DNA from: Chitinophagaceae bacterium 26-R-25
Lineage (GTDB): Bacteria > Bacteroidota > Bacteroidia > Chitinophagales > Chitinophagaceae
Length of the DNA: 64,000 bases
Direction of reading: 5' to 3'
NCBI GenBank assembly: GCA_029906195.1
Contig: JARWSJ010000001.1
Span: 2,356,001-2,420,000 of the forward strand
Of this stretch, positions 1 through 6,825 are shown one piece after another. The translations under genes and the position numbers were made by a program. The stretch's first letter is position 1. Each line of letters starts with the position of its first letter. Below the pieces are notes generated by a model that saw only the letters and a list, made by a program, of their open reading frames with translations, ran no database searches and had not been told where the DNA came from.

Positions 1-165
1 ATTCCAAAAGACGCAACAATGATTACAAACCAATTCTTCAATGGATATATTTTAAAAATATTCAATAGGTTAGTCTGGGCAAAAATAAGGGGAAAAGCTG
101 TAAAAACCGCCATTTCAGGCCACTTTAGGCTTATCTATAATAAGTTTTAGCCCTAATTCGACAAT

Positions 166-2049
166 CTACTCAAACCTGAAAACCCTGAAAGAATGCGGCT
201 TTAACGCGATTGTAAAAACATTGGTGCCATTGTTTTTCGGTAAGAACCAAAAGGTCTGCGGCTTGCGCTCAGTGCCACTTACCGTTTCATTTGTGTTAAT
301 GTCTGTAAGCTTTTTGAACGGCGCTGCTGTTACAATATTGATGCTTGTTGTGGTTGGCAAAAATGATTCCACAATGCAGGTGTTGTTATCATACAAAAAC
401 AAACTGACGTTGCCAGGCCCTTCTATGGATACTTTCAACTGACTTCCTAAAGCTTTTCTGATCACATTTAAAGCATCTGCAGGTATATTGTAAAAATCTG
501 CGAAGTTATCGGGCACAGTAAGTATGTATAATTTACCTTTTGAGTAATCGGCCTCGTGCAGCAAAGGCCAACCGTTGGGTCCGTTTACAGCAGAAACCAT
601 TTCCCATGAGTCATTTGTGAGATAAGTGATTTGCGGAATGATGATCGGTTTATCGATGTGCATTAACGGAGAACGTGCAACAGTAAAATCCTGCACCAAC
701 GCTTTTCTGTCACTGCAATAAATTTCGGCAATGTCTTCGATGCCTTTACCCTGCAAGGCTTTTAGTAATCCGGATGTGATGACGACAGACTTACCTTCTG
801 TCAATTGTTTTTTTATTTTAGTTACAATCGCTGCATCAAACTTTGCTTCTTCGGTTAATAAAATCACGCTATCCTTCGCGGGAAACTCGGGCGACATATC
901 CATTGGCAAGCCTATCATGCCCAAATAATTTTGTAAAAAATCTTCCCCTGTTGAGTGATATGGACGATAACTTTTTATACCAACGGGATTACCGAGCTTT
1001 CCTAAAAACAGATCAACTTTTTCAAACGTATAGCCAGCCGCTCTTGCAAGTGTTGTCGGTTTTTCTGGCCCACCCCCATTGTGATTGACAGGCTCCATCA
1101 TTTCATCGTAATCAAAACTTGTTTGCTGTCCCTGCCATGGCGCACGAAATTTTATATCAAGCGGCATAATGGTCTGCCTGAAATCAAACAATGTTTCCTC
1201 CGGAGCTTTTGCAAAAAGCGTGAGCCAAAGCTGTTCAGCATAGCGATCGTAAGTTCCCATCAAACCCGGGTCCACCCAGCCGCCGCCGTTTCTGCCAGGC
1301 GCAATGTTATCGTAGTAACGGATGATGCTGTAGCCAAGATATGGTTGCAAGTGTTGCGCAGTTAGCGTTGCATCACGCGTTTCGGTACCTGTGTAAATGC
1401 CATCAAATATTGAAGGCTGTTTTTCCAAGTTAAAACCAAGACCTTGAAAGTGTTCATACCAGTTGGGATATTTGATGATCACTTTTACTTTTGGATTTAC
1501 TGTTTTTGCGGGGCCAACGACGAGGCTCTTCGCGGCTTCTGCCATCAGGTCAAGACGGTACTGCGTCCAGCTTTTCGTCCCTTTGTCTTTGATGGCGCCA
1601 TCGTCTTTGCAATTGGTAAAAAAGAAATCGTCGAGAATAAAGGTGTCGAAATTTTTTGCGGTGTATTCCGCTATCTCTTTTACTTTCTTGCGGTCGTTGG
1701 GATCGCTGTAGCAAAAAGTCTGAAAGCGGTTTGGCTCACTGATGGTGTAGGTTATACCACCTGCTATTTCAACACCGCGATCTTTAAAAAATCGCTTCAC
1801 AATGTCGAGTGTTTTCTGATCAACGATCAAGAGGTCGCGATGTGTTTCAATATAAACTTTGTCGACTTTCATTTGTCGCGTGATCTCGTTCCACAAGGGT
1901 TTGAGGTAATTTGTGGTGTCCTGCATTTTTTGCACTTCGTATGCTCTGCAATAAATGGAGACCTTGAAATTTTTGTATTGTTGGGCAACACACAAATGTG
2001 ACATGCTTCCGAAAATGAGAAGCAATACAATTACTTTCAGCCTGGGCAT
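166..2049 (-). CDS. Secreted TIM-barrel, glycosidase-like protein of unknown specificity
   Basis: The 627-residue product begins with a typical export signal (hydrophobic residues 5-22), so it should be periplasmic or secreted. The body reads like a (beta/alpha)8 glycosidase-type fold: short hydrophobic strands end in acidic or aromatic residues, for example ILDDFFF at 138-144, a later VKVIIKYPNW strand, and a DGIYTGTE segment. The paired Asp at 140/141 are candidate catalytic acids. I do not recognise a named family. Glycosidase-like is inferred from the barrel pattern, and the last ~100 residues look like a beta-rich accessory domain. The gene is transcribed alone. Its upstream gap carries repeats, and the 165 bases after its stop show nothing recognisable. 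Confidence 0.6.
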   Translation of the reverse strand: MPRLKVIVLLLIFGSMSHLCVAQQYKNFKVSIYCRAYEVQKMQDTTNYLKPLWNEITRQMKVDKVYIETHRDLLIVDQKTLDIVKRFFKDRGVEIAGGITYTISEPNRFQTFCYSDPNDRKKVKEIAEYTAKNFDTFILDDFFFTNCKDDGAIKDKGTKSWTQYRLDLMAEAAKSLVVGPAKTVNPKVKVIIKYPNWYEHFQGLGFNLEKQPSIFDGIYTGTETRDATLTAQHLQPYLGYSIIRYYDNIAPGRNGGGWVDPGLMGTYDRYAEQLWLTLFAKAPEETLFDFRQTIMPLDIKFRAPWQGQQTSFDYDEMMEPVNHNGGGPEKPTTLARAAGYTFEKVDLFLGKLGNPVGIKSYRPYHSTGEDFLQNYLGMIGLPMDMSPEFPAKDSVILLTEEAKFDAAIVTKIKKQLTEGKSVVITSGLLKALQGKGIEDIAEIYCSDRKALVQDFTVARSPLMHIDKPIIIPQITYLTNDSWEMVSAVNGPNGWPLLHEADYSKGKLYILTVPDNFADFYNIPADALNVIRKALGSQLKVSIEGPGNVSLFLYDNNTCIVESFLPTTTSINIVTAAPFKKLTDINTNETVSGTERKPQTFWFLPKNNGTNVFTIALKPHSFRVFRFE

Positions 2050-2140
2050 AGCAAATGTTTAAATAGTGTGAGAATGGGTGTTTGCTAAATATAATAAACA
2101 ATCGCTGAAAGTATTGTGCAACAAGCAATGCAACTTTGGG

Positions 2141-2219
2141 GAATTGAAAATTGAAAGTTGAAAATTGAAAATTGGATGGCACACAGATGATACTGATTGG
2201 ACTGATTTGCGCTGATTTT
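2141..2219. repeat. Heptamer tandem repeat plus GCACACAG-type repeat
   Basis: Bases 2141-2175 are degenerate units of the type TTGAAAA/TTGAAAG in tandem. Bases 2179-2219 are a copy of the GCACACGGATGACACGG family followed by the conserved ATTGGACTGATTTGC stretch. Both lie upstream of the minus-strand gene that starts at 2049 and read outward from that start. They belong to families found in many other gaps of this window. Confidence 0.75.
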
Positions 2220-2267
2220 CTTATGCACCAGCCAAACTAATGAGAACCATGCTTTCTGTTTAACAAC

Positions 2268-2325
2268 GCTTCGACAGGCTCAGCGTGACAACGTGAACGG
2301 CGTGTCAGGCTGAGCTTGTCGAAGC
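2268..2325. repeat. GC-rich inverted repeat (REP-like hairpin)
   Basis: Left arm 2268-2290 (GCTTCGACAGGCTCAGCG...) and right arm 2303-2325 (...GCTGAGCTTGTCGAAGC) are nearly perfect reverse complements with a 12-base loop. A second member of the same family, with 22-base perfect arms, lies at 14201-14258. It could act as a terminator or mRNA stabiliser, but there is no T-run next to it. With the neighbouring repeats it fills most of the 331-base gap 2050-2380. Confidence 0.75.
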
Positions 2326-2374
2326 CCGCAACACACAAAGCTGCTAATAAATCGTAAACGGCCTCGCAGGACAA

Positions 2375-2402
2375 CAATTCCTAATTCCTAACTCCTAATT
2401 CC
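2375..2402. repeat. AATTAGG heptamer repeat overlapping a gene end
   Basis: On the minus strand this reads as units of AATTAGG/AGTTAGG. It overlaps the 3' end of the peptidase gene that stops at 2381, so the last six codons and the TAG stop of that gene are repeat sequence. The same repeat supplies stops at 42324 and 63805. Confidence 0.7.
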
Positions 2403-3181
2403 TGATCACCATCCAAATCCTGGTGAAAAATCCTCTCCAGCAGCTCAAACAACTCCGGATGTTTTTCTTTGAACAAATGTGGTTGCTGGAAAAAATATTC
2501 AGAGGCAACGGCAAAGAATTCTGCTTTATTGGTGGCACCGTAAATGTTGATGTCGGAGCGTCTGTTTTTCATTTTGCCTATTTCCTGTGACATGAATTTT
2601 AACCAGGGAATAGAGTATTGTTTGGTAAGTAAAATTTCGGGTATGCCATCTACCGCGCCATCTTCCTTGTCAAGTAAATGAACAAATTCATGGATACCGG
2701 TATTTTCTTTATCCCGCTCTCTCCTGAAACCTTCCCGCAATGAAGGCAGCGAAAATACAACGACTTGCTGCATCGCGCCCTCGCCCACCATTCCGAGCGT
2801 TCGCAGATCACCATCCTGTGTAGAAAAATTTTCGTTGTTAAATGAACCGGGGTATAACAACACATCTTTTACGGTGTGGTATTTCCATTCATCAAAACCG
2901 AATATCGGAATGACTGCACTGGCAGCAACGAGCATTTTATCCAGTTCTGTTATTTCAGTGTTTACGCCATGTACGCGCACGTAAGAAAGAAAGTCTTTTA
3001 CCTTGTCAATGAATCTCGCCTGGTCCTCAGGTGACAAATTCCTGTAAAATGCCACGTGCTTTTCCATCATGTCATCATAGTTCTCGGGCAAAGCAACGGG
3101 CTTGCGTTTCTTCTCCCGCAAAAGATAAATAACGAGTACTAAAACAAAAACGATGATGTAGACGGCTTGCATTGGTTCCAT
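2381..3181 (-). CDS. MtfA-like zinc metallopeptidase (M90 family), membrane-anchored
   Basis: The 266-residue product has one N-terminal membrane segment (residues 6-21) followed by basic residues, then a domain carrying HEFVH at 164-168. Glu221 (AEFFAVASEYFF region) is the likely third zinc ligand. This matches the MtfA/M90 group, whose E. coli member binds the repressor Mlc and has aminopeptidase activity. The N-terminal anchor is absent from E. coli MtfA but common in Bacteroidota forms. The next gene upstream on the same strand is a second metalloprotease (archaemetzincin-like), across a 275-base repeat-filled gap. The last residues (LGVRN) are translated from an AATTAGG repeat, which suggests the original C-terminus was replaced or extended. 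Confidence 0.82.
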   Translation of the reverse strand: MEPMQAVYIIVFVLVLVIYLLREKKRKPVALPENYDDMMEKHVAFYRNLSPEDQARFIDKVKDFLSYVRVHGVNTEITELDKMLVAASAVIPIFGFDEWKYHTVKDVLLYPGSFNNENFSTQDGDLRTLGMVGEGAMQQVVVFSLPSLREGFRRERDKENTGIHEFVHLLDKEDGAVDGIPEILLTKQYSIPWLKFMSQEIGKMKNRRSDINIYGATNKAEFFAVASEYFFQQPHLFKEKHPELFELLERIFHQDLDGDQELGVRN

Positions 3182-3309
3182 AAGAACAATTTGAAAATGG
3201 GCTGATTTGAAAATTTGAAAATGGATGTCCTAGGTGCGAACATACATTTCTTTTTCTAACACCATCAATTTTAGAGGAATTTCGGCTTTGTGGTAATGCC
3301 AGATTTTTA

Positions 3310-3440
3310 TTTTACCACTAAGTCACTAAGTACACTAACCCACACTAAGGGAACCTGTGAACTTATACACTCCTTCTTAGTGAACCTTAGTGCCCTTAGT
3401 GCCCGCCCGGATGAAACCGTTCGGACGGGTCTTAGTGGTG
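3310..3440. repeat. ACTAAG-type inverted repeat with a nested 28-base palindrome
   Basis: The left half carries CACTAAGTCACTAAG units and the right half carries CTTAGTGCCCTTAGTG units, so the two halves are inverted repeats. The right half is interrupted at 3402-3429 by a 28-base palindrome (CCCGCCCG ... CGGACGGG) that is not part of other copies of the family. Other copies lie at 33959-34033 and 45588-45625. The element fills the gap between the two metallopeptidase genes. Confidence 0.8.
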
Positions 3441-3456
3441 AATTTAGGTGTAACAC

Positions 3457-4053
3457 TCAAAACCGCCAACCCTTACTTTTTAAGACAGCCTTGCAATCAG
3501 GGCAAAAATCAGTTTCTTCGTCTGTTGTATTGCGGCCCTCGGCGTCGTGCATGAAGCAGTACACAACGGGACAATGTTTCAGCCCTTGTGTGTGGCCCAG
3601 TTCATGAATGCAGACCTTAAATAACTGTTCCTGCCTTTTGGTTTTGGAAAGGCGGTAGGTGGAGGCAACGCAGGCTTTGCCGGGACAGAGGCCCAGCCCC
3701 ATGATACCCCAGTCTTTTACTTTGTCCTTGGAGGTGCTGATGTCCTTTTCAGTGAGGCCGATAATCACTTCGCCCTCGCCGGTGCGGGAAGAAAGGAATG
3801 TTAGCAGGGAATCCGCCTTGTAGCGGTTGCGTTTTGCGTAGTAAGCCTTCTTTGGTAAAGGCAATGCCTTGGTGAGCGTAACGTATGGATAGTGTTTTTT
3901 AATGGCATTGTACACATACTGCAAATCTTCCTCGGGGAACTTCCCGAAAGGTTGAATTTGAACAACCAAATTCTCTCCCTTGTCGTTTTGCGTTCTCGCA
4001 TGACAACAGCTAAATATAACTGCAACTATGATGAGCGTTGTAAATAATCGCAT
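3457..4053 (-). CDS. Archaemetzincin-like metalloprotease, lipoprotein (M54)
   Basis: The signature HELGHTQGLKHC is at residues 150-161 (numbered from the chosen start), followed by a Cys five residues on, a Met, and a closing CPDC. This is the archaemetzincin pattern HExxHxxGxxHC-x4-CxM...CxxC, with zinc bound by the three His and a second metal site in the Cys cluster. The N-terminus is a lipoprotein signal (FSCC, lipidated Cys about 16), so the enzyme is probably tethered to the outer membrane or lies in the periplasm. An in-frame ATG at 4065 would add four residues. The ATG at 4053 (MRLF) gives a better signal peptide. Archaemetzincins are metal-dependent aminopeptidase-type enzymes; the bacterial role is unknown. 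Confidence 0.8.
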   Translation of the reverse strand: MRLFTTLIIVAVIFSCCHARTQNDKGENLVVQIQPFGKFPEEDLQYVYNAIKKHYPYVTLTKALPLPKKAYYAKRNRYKADSLLTFLSSRTGEGEVIIGLTEKDISTSKDKVKDWGIMGLGLCPGKACVASTYRLSKTKRQEQLFKVCIHELGHTQGLKHCPVVYCFMHDAEGRNTTDEETDFCPDCKAVLKSKGWRF

Positions 4054-4330
4054 AGGGCAAAACATTTAAAAGTTATTGCTACGGATCAGAAGTACTTAAT
4101 CGCTGTTGGCTCGATAAAGGAAGGTTTTTCGCGAAAGATATATGTAAGGAAAAAAATGAAAAGCAGGATTGCTTTCTCTAACAAAACTAATTTAAAAATT
4201 GTTCAACTTCATGAGTCGTTTTTGTTGAAAGAAACCATAACAAAAAAGCCGCTTTTCTTGCCGAATGTCTATGACTGAATTTAGATAAAAGAGTTTAAAA
4301 GATTTGGTAAAAATGTTAGCGCACATATTG

Positions 4331-4437
4331 GCACACGGATGACACACCTGCCTGAATGAATTTATTCGGGCAGGGATTGGACTGATTTACACGCCCGCCT
4401 GCAGACTTAGTCGGGCAGGGATTTTTTTCTGAATTTT
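4331..4437. repeat. GCACACGG-family repeat broken by two small palindromic insertions
   Basis: The family sequence GCACACGGATGACAC / GGATTGGACTGATTTACAC / GGATTTTTT is present in three pieces. Bases 4347-4374 (CCTGCCTGAAT ... ATTCGGGCAGG) and 4394-4420 (CCCGCCTGCAGAC ... GTCGGGCAGG) are extra palindromes placed between them. Both insertions sit after ACAC and before (G)GATT. The 438-base gap 4066-4503 contains this element and the octamer repeat at its end. I see nothing else in it. Confidence 0.8.
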
Positions 4438-4453
4438 CTGGCGCCAAGCTTAG

Positions 4454-4512
4454 CTTCAGCCATTCAGTTATTCAGTTACTCAGTTATTCAGTTATTCAGT
4501 CATTCAGTCATT
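4454..4512. repeat. Octamer tandem repeat (ATTCAGTT) overlapping a stop codon
   Basis: Six to seven degenerate units of ATTCAGTT lie in tandem. On the minus strand they read ACTGAATAACTGAATAAC directly through the end of the secreted-protein gene that stops at 4504. The TGA stop (AAT GAC TGA) is part of the repeat. Confidence 0.8.
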
Positions 4513-5160
4513 AGCTCCTCTATAGCTGAACTTTCTTTCTATCGGTTGTATCAAATCCTGGATCATGAGAAAAATTTTGTAAGTGCTAGTGTTTGAATTA
4601 TAGGCATAGTTCAAATTTTCGACTTCTTTTTTAAGACCATATTGCTCAACGTCATCCAGCCTTAGATTATTTCTGAAATAGTCCGCTTCCAGGTATATTT
4701 CGATAACCAGATCGGTTGGATGGAATCCCCATAACCAGTTATAGGAAGAATCTCCGTCTTTATTCCGTTTGTAGATAAAGGGATATATTTTTTCACGTTC
4801 GAATTTCTTAAGATTGCGGGAGGCATAGTTAAGCAAAGAATCACAATTAAGTGTAATCGGCTGCAATGCTGTAATATAACTGTTGACACCGATTGAGTCA
4901 TGGTAACTAACACATTTCATCACCATTCCCTGCCCGTTAAACTTATAAAAAAGATAGACTTCCTGGTCAACCATCACTTCGCCTAAACCCTGAATTTTGT
5001 ATACCAGCGGAGTGCCCCAACGGTCACTATCAAACCGAACAACCATACTTACACCTTTCCTGCGAAGTGCGGTCACTTCACTTGCTACTTTGTCGTCTAT
5101 CGATTGACTATGGGCAGAAAATGAAAAAAAGGAAAATAATAGAATGATTATTTTTTTCAT
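4504..5160 (-). CDS. Secreted protein of unknown function, paralogue A
   Basis: The product is 218 residues with a clear signal peptide (MKKIIILLFSFFSFSAHS). The ATG at 5160 is preferred over 5187 because 5187 lies inside the upstream gene and would spoil the signal. It is a diverged paralogue of the gene just upstream. Shared features are a LRRKGV/LQREGV segment after the signal, an LxYxFNGQG/FIFYKTKG segment, and a C-terminal block NLNYAYNSNTSTYKIFLMI / NLNYSYNLKTPSYKLLQIL. The start is four bases after the neighbour's stop, so the pair is one transcript. No family recognised. The final codons and stop come from an octamer repeat. Confidence 0.7.
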   Translation of the reverse strand: MKKIIILLFSFFSFSAHSQSIDDKVASEVTALRRKGVSMVVRFDSDRWGTPLVYKIQGLGEVMVDQEVYLFYKFNGQGMVMKCVSYHDSIGVNSYITALQPITLNCDSLLNYASRNLKKFEREKIYPFIYKRNKDGDSSYNWLWGFHPTDLVIEIYLEADYFRNNLRLDDVEQYGLKKEVENLNYAYNSNTSTYKIFLMIQDLIQPIERKFSYRGAND

Positions 5161-5164
5161 GGGG

Positions 5165-5812
5165 TTAATATCTAAGGTCGTTTTCAACTGATTTGGTAAT
5201 TGCCTGGAGTATTTGTAACAGCTTGTAAGAAGGCGTTTTCAGGTTGTATGAATAATTCAAATTTGCAAGAGAATATTCATTGTATTTATATTCAAAATCT
5301 TCTAAAGAAAAGGCCTGCCCTATCTGTCTTTCTCCAAGGTAAATATGAAAGTTGACACCGGTACAATGCGAAGGATAATCGTAATCATATACAGTATTGG
5401 CACTATCAATTTCCTGCCGGACAATGTGATTGCAAACGGGATGAGTAATTATGTCTTCAGCATTTCCAGCCGCCCATTGTAAAAGCAGGTTCGCGTCAAT
5501 CAACATTGGTTTGGAGGTGGCTGTGCGCCCCATCAGTCCAGAAGAATCAGTGTAAGTCATACTTCTCAATACGTATGATTTTCCCTTTGTCTTGTAGAAA
5601 ATAAAAGTATATTCTTCCACGACTATTTCCCCTAGCTGTTTTGATCGTTCCGTCCAGCCGTATCTTGGCACACCTTGCCAATAACTAAGAATGGTATCAA
5701 CTCCTTCCCTTTGAAGTTTCTTGATCTGGCGATATGCAGTGTCGTGGCTAAACTGGGAATAGCCAAACTTGAATGAAAAACAAAAAACAAGGACAAAAAC
5801 TATCCGGGTCAT
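5165..5812 (-). CDS. Secreted protein of unknown function, paralogue B
   Basis: The product is 215 residues with a signal peptide (hydrophobic residues 4-18, GYSQ cleavage region). It is the first gene of a two-gene unit with paralogue A and shares its N-terminal LQREGV block and the C-terminal NLNYSYN block. It has an extra Cys-containing stretch in the middle (PVCNHIV ... PSHCTGV). Tandem duplication followed by divergence is the simplest reading. The function is unknown; I see no catalytic motif. Confidence 0.7.
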   Translation of the reverse strand: MTRIVFVLVFCFSFKFGYSQFSHDTAYRQIKKLQREGVDTILSYWQGVPRYGWTERSKQLGEIVVEEYTFIFYKTKGKSYVLRSMTYTDSSGLMGRTATSKPMLIDANLLLQWAAGNAEDIITHPVCNHIVRQEIDSANTVYDYDYPSHCTGVNFHIYLGERQIGQAFSLEDFEYKYNEYSLANLNYSYNLKTPSYKLLQILQAITKSVENDLRY

Positions 5813-5865
5813 CGGGTTAAGATTTGATCACTATAATAGGCAATTTCACTCAGCGGAGCAAGAGA

Positions 5866-5904
5866 GCACACAGATGACGCTGATCAGACTGATTTGCACT
5901 GATT
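5866..5904. repeat. GCACACAG-family repeat
   Basis: A single copy of the GCACACGGATGAC ... ACTGATTTGCACTGATT family lies 54 bases upstream of the paralogue B start and reads outward from it. A short octamer remnant (CATTCAGTTATTTAG, 5941-5955) abuts the stop of the ParE gene on the other side of the gap. Confidence 0.7.
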
Positions 5905-5952
5905 AGTTGGCTGAACTTCGAGTAGCTAGATTGATTTCACCCATTCAGTTAT

Positions 5953-6255
5953 TTAGCCACCTAACCTGTTTTCAATATCCATGTTTTCGTGCAGTATTCT
6001 AATTACTTCGATTACCTCATTTACAACCCTGTAAAATATAAGATGGGATTTAACTTTTGATGCCCGGTATCCTTTTCGAATGTGCTCTTTTGATTTGCCG
6101 GCATTGGGATTATTACAAATGAAATTAATTTCATCAAATATGAGATTGTAGTAACGGTCAGCTTGATCAGCAGACCATCTTTCCAAGGTATAAAGCCAGA
6201 TTTCATTGAGGTCGGATAAGGCGTCCTTGCTTATTACATAAGGAAAAGGCTTCAT
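5953..6255 (-). CDS. parE: ParE/RelE-type toxin
   Basis: The 100-residue product has the family layout: LSDLNEIWLYTLERWSADQA helical hairpin near residues 12-31, GYRASKVKSHLIFYRVV strand pair, and VIRILHENMD at the end. ParE toxins inhibit DNA gyrase; RelE relatives cut mRNA on the ribosome. The IRILH...MD ending and the sHxIFYR core favour ParE. Its ATG overlaps the antitoxin stop by four bases (ATGA), so the two are translationally coupled. The TAA stop is directly followed by an octamer repeat. Confidence 0.88.
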   Translation of the reverse strand: MKPFPYVISKDALSDLNEIWLYTLERWSADQADRYYNLIFDEINFICNNPNAGKSKEHIRKGYRASKVKSHLIFYRVVNEVIEVIRILHENMDIENRLGG

Positions 6256-6494
6256 AGAAATTTATTGTGCAACTTTTTCAAGTGAACTTTCGGATCAAAA
6301 TCTTTCTCAAAACCACTTTTCTCACCTTCTGCCAAAGCTTTATTGATATTCTTCTTTTTTATTTCTTCGGCTTCCAACAACCTCAACGCAGATCTGATAA
6401 CTTCACTGGCGGAATTATATCGTCCGGATGAAACTTCCTTCGAAATAAATTTTTCAAAATGCTCTCCCAACAAAATGGATGTATTACGAGGCAT
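6252..6494 (-). CDS. parD: ParD-type antitoxin
   Basis: The 80-residue product has an N-terminal ribbon-helix-helix (LGEHFEKFISKEVSSGRYNSASEVIRSALRLLE) and a charged flexible tail that would wrap the toxin. This is the standard ParD arrangement. The open frame extends upstream to 6647, but that part (6495-6647) is translated from the GCACACGG intergenic repeat, so the ATG at 6494 (MPRNTS) is the real start. Type II antitoxins of this kind repress their own promoter, so an operator is expected just upstream of 6494. I could not pick one out from the repeats. Confidence 0.88.
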   Translation of the reverse strand: MPRNTSILLGEHFEKFISKEVSSGRYNSASEVIRSALRLLEAEEIKKKNINKALAEGEKSGFEKDFDPKVHLKKLHNKFL

Positions 6495-6552
6495 AACTTT
6501 CTTTTCAATAAAAGTACCAAGAATTGGTATAGCGCCCAAAAGATAATCGTGG

Positions 6553-6748
6553 GCACACGGATGACACGGATGAGACGGATTTACACGGATCTTTTTGGGA
6601 GTGAATAAATGAATTATTGAATCATTGAATAAGTGAGTGCTCGACAAATGGGTTGTTGGGTTGCATAAAAAAATCCGTGTAAATCCGTGTCATCCGTGTG
6701 CTAATTAAAAATCAGTGTAAATCAGTCCAATCTGTGTCATCCGTGTGC
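6553..6748. repeat. Three GCACACGG-family copies forming an inverted repeat between divergent genes
   Basis: Copy 1 (6553-6600) reads outward from parD. Copies 2 (6667-6702) and 3 (6706-6748) are in the opposite orientation and read outward from dnaE. Core units are GCACACGGATGACACGG and the reverse complement ATCCGTGTCATCCGTGTGC. Copies 1 and 2 are near-perfect reverse complements. A heptamer repeat (6778-6802) follows before dnaE. No other content is seen in the 331-base gap 6495-6825. Confidence 0.85.
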
Positions 6749-6809
6749 CATAAAAAAACTTATGCACTTTCTGTTCTCAACTTTCAATTTTCAACTCTCC
6801 ACTTATCCG

Positions 6810-6817
6810 TATTTTTG
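6810..6817 (+). promoter_or_regulatory. Candidate -7 box (TATTTTTG) for dnaE
   Basis: TATTTTTG matches the Bacteroidota -7 consensus TAnnTTTG exactly. No TTTG is present 19-21 bases upstream; that position is occupied by a CAACTCTC-type heptamer repeat. The box lies only eight bases before the dnaE ATG, so the transcript would have almost no leader. Confidence 0.35.
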
Positions 6818-6825
6818 CCTTTACC

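Noticed and set aside
1..150. Open frame on the plus strand from the left edge to a TAG at 148
   Set aside because: Forty-nine codons without family resemblance. It lies between the edge and a convergent gene, and there is no start or domain evidence, so it was not called as a partial gene.
3290..3607. Plus-strand frame across the ACTAAG repeat
   Set aside because: It is antisense to the archaemetzincin gene and partly repeat; no family features.
4454..4512. Tandem repeat considered as a CRISPR array
   Set aside because: Units are 8 bases, degenerate, contiguous and without spacers, and there are no cas genes in the window.
6495..6647. N-terminal extension of the ParD reading frame
   Set aside because: The extension is encoded by a GCACACGG intergenic repeat. 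ParD homologues start at the MPRNTS-type residue, so the ATG at 6494 was used.
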